The notes beneath the pieces were generated by a model. The model saw nothing but the letters and a program-made list of their open reading frames with translations, was not told where the DNA came from and ran no database searches. From Cryptomeria japonica (taxonomy: Eukaryota; Streptophyta; Pinopsida; Cupressales; Cupressaceae), in the NCBI RefSeq assembly GCF_030272615.1, contig NC_081406.1, positions 187,008,270 to 187,072,269 on the forward strand: DNA of 64,000 nt. Direction: 5' to 3'. Made by a program: the position numbers and the translations under genes. This document shows positions 38,814 to 50,543 of this stretch, piece after piece. The number at the start of each line of letters is the position of its first letter. The first letter of the stretch is position 1.

Positions 38814-40385
38814 TACATAACCATAATCCTAACAATAACCCTAATACTAGGCCCTAACCCTAACTATAACACTAATCATAAATCCTAACCCTAACCTTGA
38901 ATCTATCTTTAAGAAAAAACCTAACCCTAATCCAAACCCTAAACTTAAGTCTAACCTTATCTATTAATCTATTTACCTAACTACTATGTAAACACTAACC
39001 ATAATCCTAAATTATAACTCTAACCATAATCCTAAAGTCTAACCCTAACCCCACCCCAAAGGCTAAGCCTAATCCTAACACTATCCCTAACTATTATATA
39101 CTCATAACCATAATCATAACCCTACCCCAAAATCTAACCCTAACCCAAGCATTGTCCCTAACTATGATACACCCCTAATTGTAACCATAATCCTAACTAT
39201 AAACCTAAACCTAACCATAATCCTAACAATAATCCTAATCATATGTCCTAACCCTCATAATAAACCTAATCACAATGCAAATATTAATCATAACCCTAAT
39301 GATAAGCCTAACCCTAACCACAATATAAACCCTAACCCTCACAATAATCCTAATAATAACCATAACCCTAAGCCTAATCATAATCCAAACCCTAACCCTA
39401 ACCCCAACCATGTGTGAACCATAACCCAAACCATAATCCTAATTATAACTCTAAACCCTAACACTAATCATAATTCTAACCCTAACCCTAATCCTCAACA
39501 TAACTCTAAACTCGATACTAACAATAATCCTTATCCCTAATTTAAAACTTATCCCTATCCTTAAATTTCAACCCTAGCCATAATCCTAATCCTAGCCCTC
39601 ACCTTAATATTAAGCCCAAATTCTAATCATAATCCTAACCCTAATGATAACGATGATGTAAATTCTAACCAAAACCATTACCGTAAACCTAAAACCAGCC
39701 CTAACTATGATGTTGACCATGACCCTAAACCTTAACCTTAACCTTATCCCTTACCCTAACCCAAACCCTACCCATGATGTAAACCCTAACAGTATGGATA
39801 ATCCAAACTATGACCCTAAACCTAATCCTCATCCCAATCATGATATAAATAATAACCCTAACCATAATCCTAACCATAACTCTAAACCCCAACCGTAATC
39901 AAAATCCTAACCATAACCTTATTCTGAATGTTAACCTAACCCTAACCGTCACCCCAACCATAACATAATCCATAACCATAATCGTAATCCTGACCATAAC
40001 CCTAAATATAAACCTAACGCTAACCCTAACAATAATCCCCAACTGTAAACTCAAAACCTAACCCTAACCATAACTCCAACCCTCATCATGAGGTAAATCC
40101 TAACCCTAACCATGATACAAATACTAACCCTAACCCAAACTTTAGTCTTGATCATGATGTAAATCCTAACCCTATCTGTAGTCCTAATAGTAATCCTAAA
40201 TTCTAACCCTAACCATAATCTTAATAGTAATCCTAAATCCTAATCCTAACCATAATTCTAAATGCAAGGTCCTAAACCAAACGCTAACCTTGATGTGAAC
40301 CCTAATCGTAACCCTAACAATGATGTAAACCTTAAATCTAACCATAATACTAACCTTAACCCTAACCCTATCCAAAGCCATAGTA

Positions 40386-40817
40386 CTGACCATTAAATAT
40401 TATTTTATACTCTCATTAAATAAAGTCTAATATATATCTTACATTTTGATATATACTTCAATCTTGCAACACCTACATTTATTAAAAATAGTCTAAATGG
40501 ATATATTTCTTATATCTCTACATGATAATATAATAACATATTAATATTATAATACTATAATATAATTCAATTCAAGAAAAAGATACTATATAATTATATA
40601 TTGCATTTATTTTATGTTTTCCATGTCGCACGACTGCTACTAGCAAATATGTCTTAAATTTTAATTTTATCTATATAAAATACACCGAGAGATATCCTTC
40701 TTCAGGCATCTATTTTTAATCAATTTTACACCCTAAATTGAAATAGACGCCTTGAGAAGGATATCTCTTGGCGTATTTTATATAGATTAAAATAAAATTT
40801 AAGACATATATGCTAGT
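40386..40817. other. Spacer with a foldback element
   Basis: 40386-40640 is AT-rich with nothing recognisable. 40641-40815 is a foldback, described separately. Block A copy 2 begins right after it. Confidence 0.6.
40641..40815. mobile_element. Foldback (MITE-like) element with about 75-bp arms
   Basis: The arms are 40641-40716 and 40741-40815 with a loop of about 24 bp. They pair at most positions. The arm contains GAGAAGGATATCTCT, a word shared in diverged form with the small inverted-repeat element at 11154-11238. No coding capacity. Its terminal TAGC...GCTA ends suggest a short inverted-repeat transposon. I cannot assign a superfamily. Confidence 0.7.
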
Positions 40818-41614
40818 TTATTTATATTTGTGGTGGGATCATATATAATGTAGTTTTTAACTCAATGATATTTTACTAGTGTAATTGTTAATTTTTAGTA
40901 TATATATGACATCTCTATTTTCAAATAGATTATGAGAAATTATTAAATTTTGAAGTTGTAACTTAAAATATATGTTTACAATAGATTGTTTTGATTTTTC
41001 TCCAATTAAATTCTTTATATTAGATGGTCCTAAATAAATAATATTGTTAAAGACTAGGAAATAATTGTATAAAATTCAAAAAATATAATTACAAAAATAA
41101 AACAAAAATCAATTTAAAAAACCAAATCTTAACTTAAATCTAACCTCTTAAGAGGAAAAAAACTGACATTTTGAAAAGCCCATAAATCATAAAGCTCCAT
41201 GAAAAAGTTAAATCTTTCATCACCTCATTTAGCAAGTTATAATACACTTTATTATAAAGAGAAATAATTTAATAGATAATCTGAAATATCCTATCATTTA
41301 CAACTAACATTATCATTTTGTAAGCTCAATAAGAAAAAAAGCTTTTTAATGAGTTTTGACTTATAAATCCGATTGTCAAAGATATCTTAAAAACAGAAAG
41401 GAATTGCAAGCTCACATATAAAAGATAAGCTTCTGTTCAAACACCAGTTTAAGGTAGAACAATAATCAATACCGAGTCTCATATCATGGCATATAAATGA
41501 ACACAAAAGACTTGTAGTAGATACTGAAGCATTATGACTGTCATATTTCAGTTTCAACCAGTTTGTAAAACCAATGAACAAAAATATGTAATGCAAAATA
41601 GCAAGGTGTGAGTC

Positions 41615-41866
41615 TTAAAGGTTATTCCTTGGCCTTCGCCTATTTAAAGCCCTTCTCCACAATCCATCGTGTGATATAATGATAAAGCCAACAAGGGTGA
41701 GGATTCCTCCATAAAAGACTGTAAATGACACTGGCGAAACAGGTGCTAAGTAGACCAGCATGAAAAGTGTGAGGCCTATCTCTAACAGTGCCAAACCTGT
41801 CCATAGTTTAACTACACCTTCTTCAAACATCCTATTCATATTCATATTCATATTCCCCCTCTCCAT
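41615..41866 (-). CDS. Small two-pass membrane protein, type A, copy 2
   Basis: The product is 83 aa and differs from copy 1 by two residues (Lys16 to Glu, Leu77 to Arg), with one further silent change. The reading frame, both hydrophobic segments (about 21-43 and 48-65), the P-V-x-P-V turn and the basic tail are intact. The start is the first ATG downstream of the CTATATAG box (41934-41941), at the same spacing as copy 1. The gene lies between the C-rich and G-rich telomere-like arrays. Its function is unknown; a small membrane-embedded regulatory or scaffold peptide is only a guess from its shape. Confidence 0.6.
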   Translation of the reverse strand: MERGNMNMNMNRMFEEGVVKLWTGLALLEIGLTLFMLVYLAPVSPVSFTVFYGGILTLVGFIIISHDGLWRRALNRRRPRNNL

Positions 41867-41933
41867 ATTTCTTGCTGTAAATAAGGGATTTTTATGTTGA
41901 GTGTAAGTATGTATTCATCAGTTCAACACTTGG

Positions 41934-41941
41934 CTATATAG
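41934..41941 (-). promoter_or_regulatory. TATA box of the type A gene, copy 2
   Basis: CTATATAG lies about 70 bp upstream of the ATG, identical to copy 1 in sequence and spacing. Confidence 0.5.
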
Positions 41942-42165
41942 TTTATCATCAAGGGAAGAAATACAAGGCCACAATGGTTGGCTTGTTTCTTTCATATGAT
42001 ATTAATTTCCTTAACTCAATTTTTTTTGTACAAATGAGTATTTTATATATATCTCACATGAAATATATACCAACAAAGAAATGGATTATAGTTCAATTAA
42101 GATTAAAATTTAAGTTCAATAAAAGTTAGGATTAAGGTTCAAAATCAATTCAATTAAGATTATAT

Positions 42166-42203
42166 ACTAGCTTATATATATTTAATAATATATATAAGCT
42201 AGT
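42166..42203. other. Short AT-rich hairpin
   Basis: ACTAGCTTATATATA and its reverse complement face each other across a loop of about six bases. The equivalent place in unit 1 (about 11138) keeps the left arm but continues into the small inverted-repeat element. Confidence 0.6.
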
Positions 42204-45200
42204 AGCAATAGTAGCGTGAATTGGAAGACATGACATAAATTAATTTAGGATTAGGGTTTGCTTTGGGTTAGTTTAATTTTGTTTACTTAATTTTTATTAG
42301 GTTTCTTGTATGAATTAGTGGATGATTGAATTTAGGGTTAGGGTATGATTTGGTTTAGTTAGGATTAGGGTTCAATTTAGTTTGGTGTTTAATTTTGATT
42401 CAAGTTAGGGTTCAATATGGTGTTACTGTTACTCTTTGATTTGGTGTAGTGATTGGGTTTGATTCATCTAGTGTTAGGTTTAGGGTTTGATTTGGTTTAT
42501 TGTTTAAATAGATTTAGGTTTCAAGTTCAATTTTGTTATAAGGTTAGGCTATAATGGTTTAGGGTTAGAGTATAATTAAGTATATAGTTAGCTTAAGAGT
42601 TTTGTAGTTTAGTGTTTAATTTTGTTTCAAGTTATGGTTCAATATGGTGTTAATGTTATTCTTTCATTTAGTTTAGTAGCAAGATTTGATTTGATTAGAG
42701 TTAGGTCCAGGGTTTGACTTGGTGTAATTAGGGTTAGGGTTAAATTTAGTTTACTGTTTAACTTTTATAAAATTAGTTTAATATATTTATAAATTCTAAC
42801 TTAAGTCTTATTAAAGGAAAACTCAAATTGAAATGTAGCCAATATTGAAGTATATTCCTAATTTTATCATGGTTACTGTTAGGTTTCATTCACCGTTAGG
42901 AATATAGTTTAAATATAGTTAGTATTTAATTAGTTGTTGGGTTAGTGATACTTTTTGATAAGCCTTATTGAAAGGGTTAGGGTGAGTATTGGATTAATGG
43001 TGAGATTTAATTTACATTAAAAAAACAATTAGAGTTCAAATAGTCTTATGGTACAATTAGGATTAGTGGTAGGATTAGAATTTAGTTATTTTTTTATTAG
43101 AGTTATGGTTAGGGTTGAATTTGATTTAGAGTTTAATAATAGTTACGGTTGAAATTGGATTAGGGTTTAAATAGGGCTACGATTTAGTTACAATTGGGAT
43201 CAAGATTATGCTTCAAATAGTCTTCGAGGTAGGGTTACGGTTAAGATTACAATATAATTAGGGTATGCGTTAATATTAGGGTTAATTAGAGTTAATTATA
43301 TGTTTAATTTGGTTCAATATTTATGCTTAATTTGGCTTAGGATTTCAATTCAATTTGACTTAGTGAACTACAGTTAGGGTTAAATTTGTTTTAGTGCTAG
43401 TGTTAGGGTTTATAATTTATTTAAGGGTTATATTTGTTTTAGTGCTAGTGTTAGGGTTTATAATTTATTTAAGGGTTATGATTGAATTTGGTTTAGGGTT
43501 ATGATTTAATTAGGATTTAGTTTAGTATTATGCTTAGTGTTCAAATAAATTTATGATAAGAATTCAATTTTATCTAGTACTAGAGTGGGGATTAGATATA
43601 GAATTAGGCTTAGGGCTAGGATTGAAACATTAAGCGGAATTTAATAAAACTTTGGGTTCAATTTGGTTTAGTGTTTGGCTCAAGTTTAGGATTAGTATTC
43701 AAATTTATTTAGGGTTATAGATCAATTTGGATTTTCTATAAGGGTTATGGTTCAATTTACTTCTGTGTTAGTGTTAGGGTTAAATTTCGTTTATGGTTAG
43801 GGTTTAATTTCGTATAGTGTTAAGATTAGGGTAAAATTAGGTATAGGGTTAGGGTTTAATTTGGTTTACTGTTCAATTAGGTTTATGTATATTCTTCAAA
43901 TCGATTTAAGGTCAAGACTCAACTTGGTTTATGGTTATGATTTAATTTGGTATGGAGTTAGGATTAGGGTTACAATAATTTGGTTTAGTTTTCAATCAAG
44001 TTAAGGGTTATTATATATTTTTTTTAGTTTTCAATTAGGCTTAAGATTAGGGCTCAATTTGGGTTATTGTAAAGGTTATAGCTCAATTTGGTTTAGTGTT
44101 AGGATTAAATTTTGTTTATGGTTAGGGTTTAATTTTGTTTATGGTTAGGGTTTAATTTTGTTAATGATCAATCTGGTTTAGGGATATGGTTCGAATTGGT
44201 TTATGGTTATGATTCAACTTAGTTTAGAGTTAGGGTTTATGGTTAAGACTTAATTTTTTATAGGGGTAGGGGTAGGGGTGGGGGTAGGGGTAGGGGTAGG
44301 GGTAGGGTTAAATTTTGTTAATGGTTAGCATTTAAATTTTTAGTGTTTAGATTAGGCTTTAATTTAATAACGAGTTTAGGGTTTAGGGTTATGGTTCAAC
44401 ATGGTTTAGGGTTATGGTTCAACATGGTTAAGGGTTATGCTTATGATATAATTTGGTTTCTAGGTAAAAGGCTTAATTTTGTTTATGCTCTATGGATAAG
44501 ATTCAATTTGGTTAAGAAAAATTAGGTTAATTTTTAGGGTTCAAATTTGGTTTGGATTTAGGGTTAAATTTAATTTATTATAAGAATTAGGGTTTAACTC
44601 AGTGGTCTAATGTTATTTTTAGGATTTGTAATTGTTTAAGGGTTACAATTACATTTTCTTTAGAGGTAGGGATAGGATTCATTTTCATTTAAGGTTAGGG
44701 TTATGGTTCAATCTAGTTTAGGATCAAGGTTAATTTTGGTTTATCATTAGAATTTAATTAGCTTTATGATTAAGAATCATTTTGATTTAAAATACGATTT
44801 TATTTAGTGCTAAGTTTGGTTTTTGGTTAGGGTTTAATTTGGTATTATTAGGTTTATGGTTAGAGTTAAATTGGTATAGGGGTAGGGGTAGGGTTAGGGT
44901 TTAAAATTTTAGTGTTTAGATTAGGGTTTAATTTAATAATAGGTTTATGGTTTAAGGTTAAGGTTCAATATGGTTTAGGGTTATGTTTTATGATTTAATT
45001 GGATTTAGGGTTAGGGTTCAATTTTGTTTACTACTATAGGGATAAGGTTCAATTTGGTTAAGGACAGTTAGGTTAATGTTTAGGGTTCAATATGGTTTAT
45101 TGTTATCTTCAAGGTTGAATTTTAATTAGGTTTATGATTTAATTTGGTTGAATGTTCAATTAGGTTTAGTGTTAGGGTTTGGTTTGGTTTTGAGTTAGGG

Positions 45201-47460
45201 TTAAATTTAATTTATTATAAGAATTGGGGTTTAACTTGGCCTAATGTTTGTTTTGGGATTTGTGATTTGTTTAAGGGTTAGAGTTAAATTTTTATAGGGG
45301 TAGGGGTAGGGTTAGGGTTTAAATTTTTAGTGTTTAGATTAGGGTTTAATTTAATAATAGGTTTATGGTTTAGGGTTAAGGTTCAATATGATTTAGGATT
45401 AGGTTTTATGGTTTAATTGAATTTAGGGTTAGGGTTCAATTTTGTTTACTACTCTAAGGATAAGGTTTGATTTGGTTAAGGACAATTAGGTTAACGTTTA
45501 GGGTTAATTATGGTTTATTGTTATATTCAAGGTTCATGGTTAAATTTTGTTCAATGTTCAATTAAGTTTAGTGTTAGGGTTTGGTTTGGTTTTGAGTTAG
45601 GGTTAAATTTAATTTATTATAAGAATTGGGGTTTAACATGGCCTAATGTTAGTTTTAGGATTTGTAATTTGTTTAAGGGTTAGAATTACATTTGCTTTAG
45701 AGGAAGGGGTAGGATTTATTTTGATTTAAGGCTAGGGTTAGGGTTCAATCTGTTTTATGATCAGGGTTAATTTTGGTTTATGATTTTGTTTTAATTAGCT
45801 TTATGATCAAGGATCATTTTTAATTAAAATAGGGTTTCATTTAGCACTAAACTAAATATAACCCTTACCCTAGACCCTATATAATAATGTTATACTATGG
45901 TTAATTTGTTTTACAATTAGGGGTAGGGTTAGAGTTTTGGTTTAATTTGGTTTAGGGTCGGTATTAAATTTGGTTTATTGCTCAATTTGTAAGGATTTGA
46001 TTAAAAATTATAGTTATGGTTTTGATAAAAATATTAGACCTTATTTAATAAGCGTTATTATTTAATTCAGTTTAGTGTTCAATTTAGTTTATGAATATGA
46101 TTCTAATTGTGTTATTATTATGGTTCAACTTGGTTCACATGTAGGTTTTATAGTAAGGATTTAATTTGTAATAGAGTTAGATCTAGGTTTAGGCTTCAAT
46201 TTGGTTCATGGTTAGGGTTTAATTGTTGAATATTTAATTAATAATATTATTTTTTTAAATAATATTCGTCTTAACATACGATTAATAGAGAAAAATGAAA
46301 ACTCTAATGAAGATTTTTTTATTAGAGGTGATGATTACTATATTTAATTTAGGGTTAGGGTATGACATTGTAACATTGAATGTTTATTTTAATGATTGTA
46401 AAATCATATTTTATAATTTTTTAGTTAAGGTGCAATTAAAAGTTCAAGAAAAAATTATGTTTTGAATATTTGATTTATAATATAATTCTTTAAAATAATC
46501 TTTATCTTAGAATCTATTATTACTTTTTTTAAGTGTTTTATTTGAATTAAAAGTGGAATGTGAACTCATTTCAAATTACTAACCTACCTTCTTTAAGAAA
46601 ATAGAAAATAAATCTTTAAAATAATCAAAATCTTTGTGAATAAAAATAAAAAATGCCAATAGAGATTTTTCTAATTAGAATCTATTATTATTTTATTGAA
46701 GTGTTTTATTCAAATTGAAAGTGGAATCTAAACTCATTTCAAAGTGCTATCCTACCTTCTAATAAATAAAGAAAAGAAAAAATAAATCTTTATAATGAGA
46801 AATTACCCTAAAACCAATTCAAACGTTAAAAAATGAATCTGTGAGACATATAGAGCTAGGTTTATGGTTAGGTTTTAATTTAATTTATTTTTCAATTAGT
46901 TTTGGTGATGTGGTTGAACTTGTTAAAAAATGAATCTGTGAGACATATAGAGTTAGGTTTATGGTTAGATTTTAATTTAATTTAATTTTCAATTAGTTTT
47001 GGTGATGTGGTTGAACTTGATTTATGGTTATTGTTCAAATTGGTTTAGGGTTTATGTATATGGTTAGGATTGAATTTGGTATATGGTTACCGTTAGGGTT
47101 AGAGTTTAATAAAGTGGTCATTCAAGTGTAGGTTTATTGTTCAATTTTATTTAGTTTTCAAATAGGTTTAGGTTTAGGGTTATAGGTAAATTTGGTTTAA
47201 TATAAGGGTTATGGTTCAATTTAGTTTAGTGTTAGGTTTAAATTTGGTACCTTGTTAAGATTAGGGTACCTTGTTAAGATTAGGGTTACATTTTAAATAG
47301 GTTTAATGTTCAATTTAGTTTATGAATATGATTCTTATTAGATTATTAGTATGGTTCAACTTTGTTCACATTTAGGGTTTATAGTAAGGATTTAATTTGG
47401 TATAGAGTTAGGTTTAGGTTTAGGGTTCAATTTGGTTCATGGTTAGGGTTTAATTGTTGA
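42200..47460 (+). repeat. Degenerate telomere-like array T2 (G-rich on plus)
   Basis: It matches T1 over 42240-46100 and continues through 46100-47460, which matches T3 but is absent from T1. The phrase TTTAGTGTTTAGATT recurs at about 44339, 44909 and 45327. A 97-bp tandem pair (46825 and 46922) occurs in both T2 and T3. The strongest G-run tract of the window is at 44262-44308. The part at 46390-46820 is plain AT-rich DNA. No coding content. Confidence 0.85.
44262..44308 (+). other. Longest G-quadruplex-prone tract
   Basis: Seven runs of four or five G and one of three G, each separated by TA or T, on the plus strand. The equivalent tract in T1 has fewer runs. Confidence 0.75.
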
Positions 47461-47574
47461 ATATTTAATTTTTAATACTATTTTTTCAAATAATATTCAC
47501 TTTAATATATGATTAATAGAGAAAAAATGAAAATTGGTAATGAAGATTTTTTTTATTAGAGATGATGATTACTA

Positions 47575-49227
47575 TATTTAAATTATTGTTAAATATATAA
47601 TTTTACATTTAGAAAATATATTTGAAGATTTTCAAAGAAAATTTAATAAATATAATCATAATCAGAGATCAATGCATACTGAAATCATAAAGTGTGGAAA
47701 ATTCATGTTGTTAATAGATAACAGTGTTGTTAATAGATAACAGTTATTTTAAGAAGAAAATTAAATGCTTGTGTCAATGGTACCTTACTTTCTGTCTTTC
47801 CGCGTTCATATTTTAAGACTTCTATCTGTTTTGAACAAGGTAAACTGATCAGTATACAGTATTTTTTTGTTCAATTCATATACACATATTAATGTGTTTG
47901 CCTTTCTCTCTCGAACTTTCTTTATAGACCAGTTGTTTTGGTGTAAATGTCTCCACATCTTCAACAGTCACACAACTACACACAACTACACAGAAGATTA
48001 TTTGAATGAAACTCAATGTCTCTTTAATCTTACACCTTTACCCTAAAAATTTGAGATTATACACACAACACTACCTCAGTTCCTTTTGCAGCTCCTCATT
48101 GTTTTAACAATATTTTACAAAATATTGTTAATGCAAAATATTGGAAAACAAAATGAAGTTTTAAGATGGTATTAATAGTCATAAGCATACGCTTGCAGAA
48201 TTTTATATGAATAAACAAGTGTATTACATGACTCTTTTTAACAAATACATGAATACAATGTCTGCAAATATATAACTTAAATTTATGTGTGTAGAATTTC
48301 ATATGTATAAACTTGGCTTCTAATCAAGTTTCAATGTACTGAACAAATCCATGGAATTCAGTAGAAACGGAAAAAATTTCAATGTACAAAAATCGAGCAG
48401 AATGGAAAAGAATCACATACCTCTGTCTCAAAAGGCCGTTGAAGCTGTGTAAAACAAAATTCGATTAAATCAAAATCACATACCTCTATTTCAAAAACAC
48501 AAAGAACGTTGAAACTCTAAAATCTTTTTGGAAATGAGTGGTGCAGTACGGTTTCTAAAATTTGTAATTACACAAATGAGTGGTGCAGTACGGTTTCTAC
48601 AATTTTTAATTACACAATCTGGTGAAATCTAACGGTTTTGTCTAAATTATGTTATAAATTTATTATTTTTCGTTAATACTAGTTGTTTTATCAAATTATA
48701 TTGGTTTTGACAAATTATCTATTAATAATTGTTTTGATAAATTATATACCATCAAATGACCATCAAAATAAATGAAAACCTTCAAATGTTGACACATAAA
48801 TTTGTTACAATTTTAAAAGCCTTTAGACTTAATAACCTTTTCAATCACCCAAACAAAATGAAGTTTCAATGATTGTGTAGCTGCAATAAAAAACCAATCC
48901 AAATAGCTTTCCAAAAGCATCAGTCGCTCTCACTGATATGACAAGTTCAATTCTTAAGCTATTGTACCCAACATATGAGCATCATAATCCAATCATTTAA
49001 TGCACTGACAAGGTAGCAGTCTATATAAGAAAATTAAATGTTGTGATAAAGTAACTCTGCGCTTTCTGGGTGAGGAATAAAACAAAACTAACTCTGATAG
49101 ATTGTAATGGGGCCACTGTTTTACAAAACAAAACTAACTCTGCGCTTTCTGGGTGAGGAATAAAATAAAATTAATTATGCTTTAAAGTGTTGACATAATA
49201 ATTATTCACAACCTATATAAGAAAATT
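47575..49227. repeat. Block C, copy 2 (without the LINE)
   Basis: It matches C1 and C3. It contains the unoccupied site for LINE 1 at about 48649-48666. 49060-49160 has a local duplication around AACTCTGCGCTTTCTGGGTGAGG. No gene recognised. Confidence 0.8.
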
Positions 49228-49450
49228 CCAAATTATCTTTTTCTTTTTAACTAAAATTTAAAGTGGAAACGCTTCAGCTTTACAAATTTTAACAAAAAAT
49301 CACACATTACTATACATTTAATTATTCCAGTTGAAATTCCCTGTTCGCAAGCTCCAAAACTCCTTATCTTTACAACAATCAAACAATCAAGCTCAAAAAA
49401 ATTTGAATTGAGGGACTTACCCAAAAGAAAATTGTTGCAAAACAGATTCA

Positions 49451-49813
49451 ACAATTATACTGCTTCAAAGAGAATCATTACAAAATAAACTACAACACAC
49501 TCTATTATAAAGAGAGAATTTTATATAAGACTAAAAAAACTTGTCACTTGTAATTATTTTTAAAATAACATTACAATTATACTGCTTCAAAGAGAATCAT
49601 TAAAAAATAAACTACAACACAGTCAATTATAAAGAGAGAATTTTATATAAGACTAAAAAAACTTGTCACTTGTAATTATTTTTAAAATAACATTACAATT
49701 ATATTGCTTCAAAGAGAATCATTCCAAATAAACTACAACACACTCTATTATAAAGAGAGAATTTTATATAAGACTAAAAAAACTTCTCACTTGTAATTAT
49801 TTTTAAAATAACA
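49451..49813. repeat. Three tandem copies of a 121-bp unit
   Basis: ACAATTATACTGC starts at 49451 and 49573, and a variant at 49694, giving a period of 121-122 bp. Block B copy 1 has a single unit at about 23358-23480, so the amplification is specific to this copy. Confidence 0.9.
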
Positions 49814-50135
49814 TTATAATTTGATTATCCCAATTGGAAAAAAAAAAAAGCTTTTCTGGCTAGTTTTGACTTATAAATCTGACTGAAAGAATTTAGTGAA
49901 AAAAATAGAAATTTCATACTCACATAAAAGATAAGCTTTTGTTTAAAAACCAGTACCAGTTTCAGGCAGAATGAAAACCAATACTAAGTCTCATATTATG
50001 ATATATAACATATAAATCAGAACAATAGAAATCTAATGACTGAAAGTATTGTTACTGTCATGCTTATGTTTCAACCAATTTGTAGAACTACTGAAAAAAT
50101 ATCCAAGGCAGATTAGCAAGATATTTTAGTCTTGA

Positions 50136-50266
50136 AGATTATTCCTAAGCCTTCTCATATCAACATTCCTTCTCCTTAAAGATTATTCCTAAGCCTTCTC
50201 ATATCAACATTCCTTCTCCTTAAAGATTATTCCTAAGCCTTCTCATATTAACATTCCTTCTCCTCA
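50136..50266. repeat. Three tandem copies of a 44-bp unit at the gene's 3' end
   Basis: AGATTATTCCTAAGCC begins at 50136, 50180 and 50224. The unit covers the last codons of the type B reading frame. Because 44 is not a multiple of three, the inserted copies change the C-terminus to end ...R-N-N-L followed by a stop, like type A. Confidence 0.9.
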
Positions 50267-50471
50267 ATCCATTCAGTAATATAAGCATAAAGCCAACAAG
50301 GGTGAGTAATGCTCCAAAAAGGACTGTAACCCAGACTGGCAAAACAGGTGATAAGAAGACCACCATGACAAGTATGGCCCCTGTCTATAACAGAGCCAAG
50401 CCAGTAACGAGTGTAAGAACATCTCCTTGGAAAATCCTATTTCTATTTCTATTTCTACTTCCCCTCTCCTT
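50220..50471 (-). pseudogene. Small two-pass membrane protein, type B, copy 2 (dead)
   Basis: This is the counterpart of 23796-24053. The start codon is AAG instead of ATG (50471-50469), and codon 29 is TAG (50387-50385) where copy 1 has CAG for Gln. The remaining frame is open and would end after R-N-N-L because of the 44-bp triplication. The upstream CTATATAG box (50536-50543) is intact, so it could still be transcribed but not make this protein. No later in-frame ATG would rescue it, since the nonsense codon falls within the first hydrophobic segment. Confidence 0.85.
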
Positions 50472-50535
50472 ATTTCTTGATGTGAATATGAGATTTCTAC
50501 ATTTAGTGCATGCATTGTTTCAGTTTAGCAGTTGG

Positions 50536-50543
50536 CTATATAG
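50536..50543 (-). promoter_or_regulatory. TATA box of the dead type B copy
   Basis: CTATATAG at the same relative position as in both type A genes; the intact type B copy has CTAAATAG here. Confidence 0.45.

Larger units (their letters stand above)
35890..40385 (-). repeat. Degenerate telomere-like array, C-rich on plus
   Basis: About 4.5 kb is dominated by CCCTAA and AACCCTAACC words, mostly six-base (TTAGGG-type) rather than seven-base repeats. Linker words such as CATGATGTAAAC and CTAACCATAATC recur. The orientation is opposite to the T arrays on either side. Unlike them, this array occurs once in the window. It is interrupted by a miniature LTR element at 38460-38813. Short Asn-Pro-rich ORFs are translations of the repeat. 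Confidence 0.85.
40818..42035. repeat. Block A, copy 2
   Basis: It matches 9400-10800, with the copy-1-specific 175-bp segment absent. It carries the second minus-strand type A gene. Confidence 0.85.

Noticed and set aside
38676-38888. 70-codon plus ORF
   Set aside because: It runs from the miniature LTR element into the telomere-like array, so it has no biological unity.
36000-40000. Possible CRISPR-like or regularly spaced repeat array
   Set aside because: Repeats are six or seven bases, irregular and without unique spacers; this is a degenerate telomere-like satellite in a plant nuclear genome.
39235-40393. Several ORFs of 60-70 codons rich in Asn-Pro or Val-Arg
   Set aside because: They are translations of the degenerate CCCTAA array and have no conserved frame.
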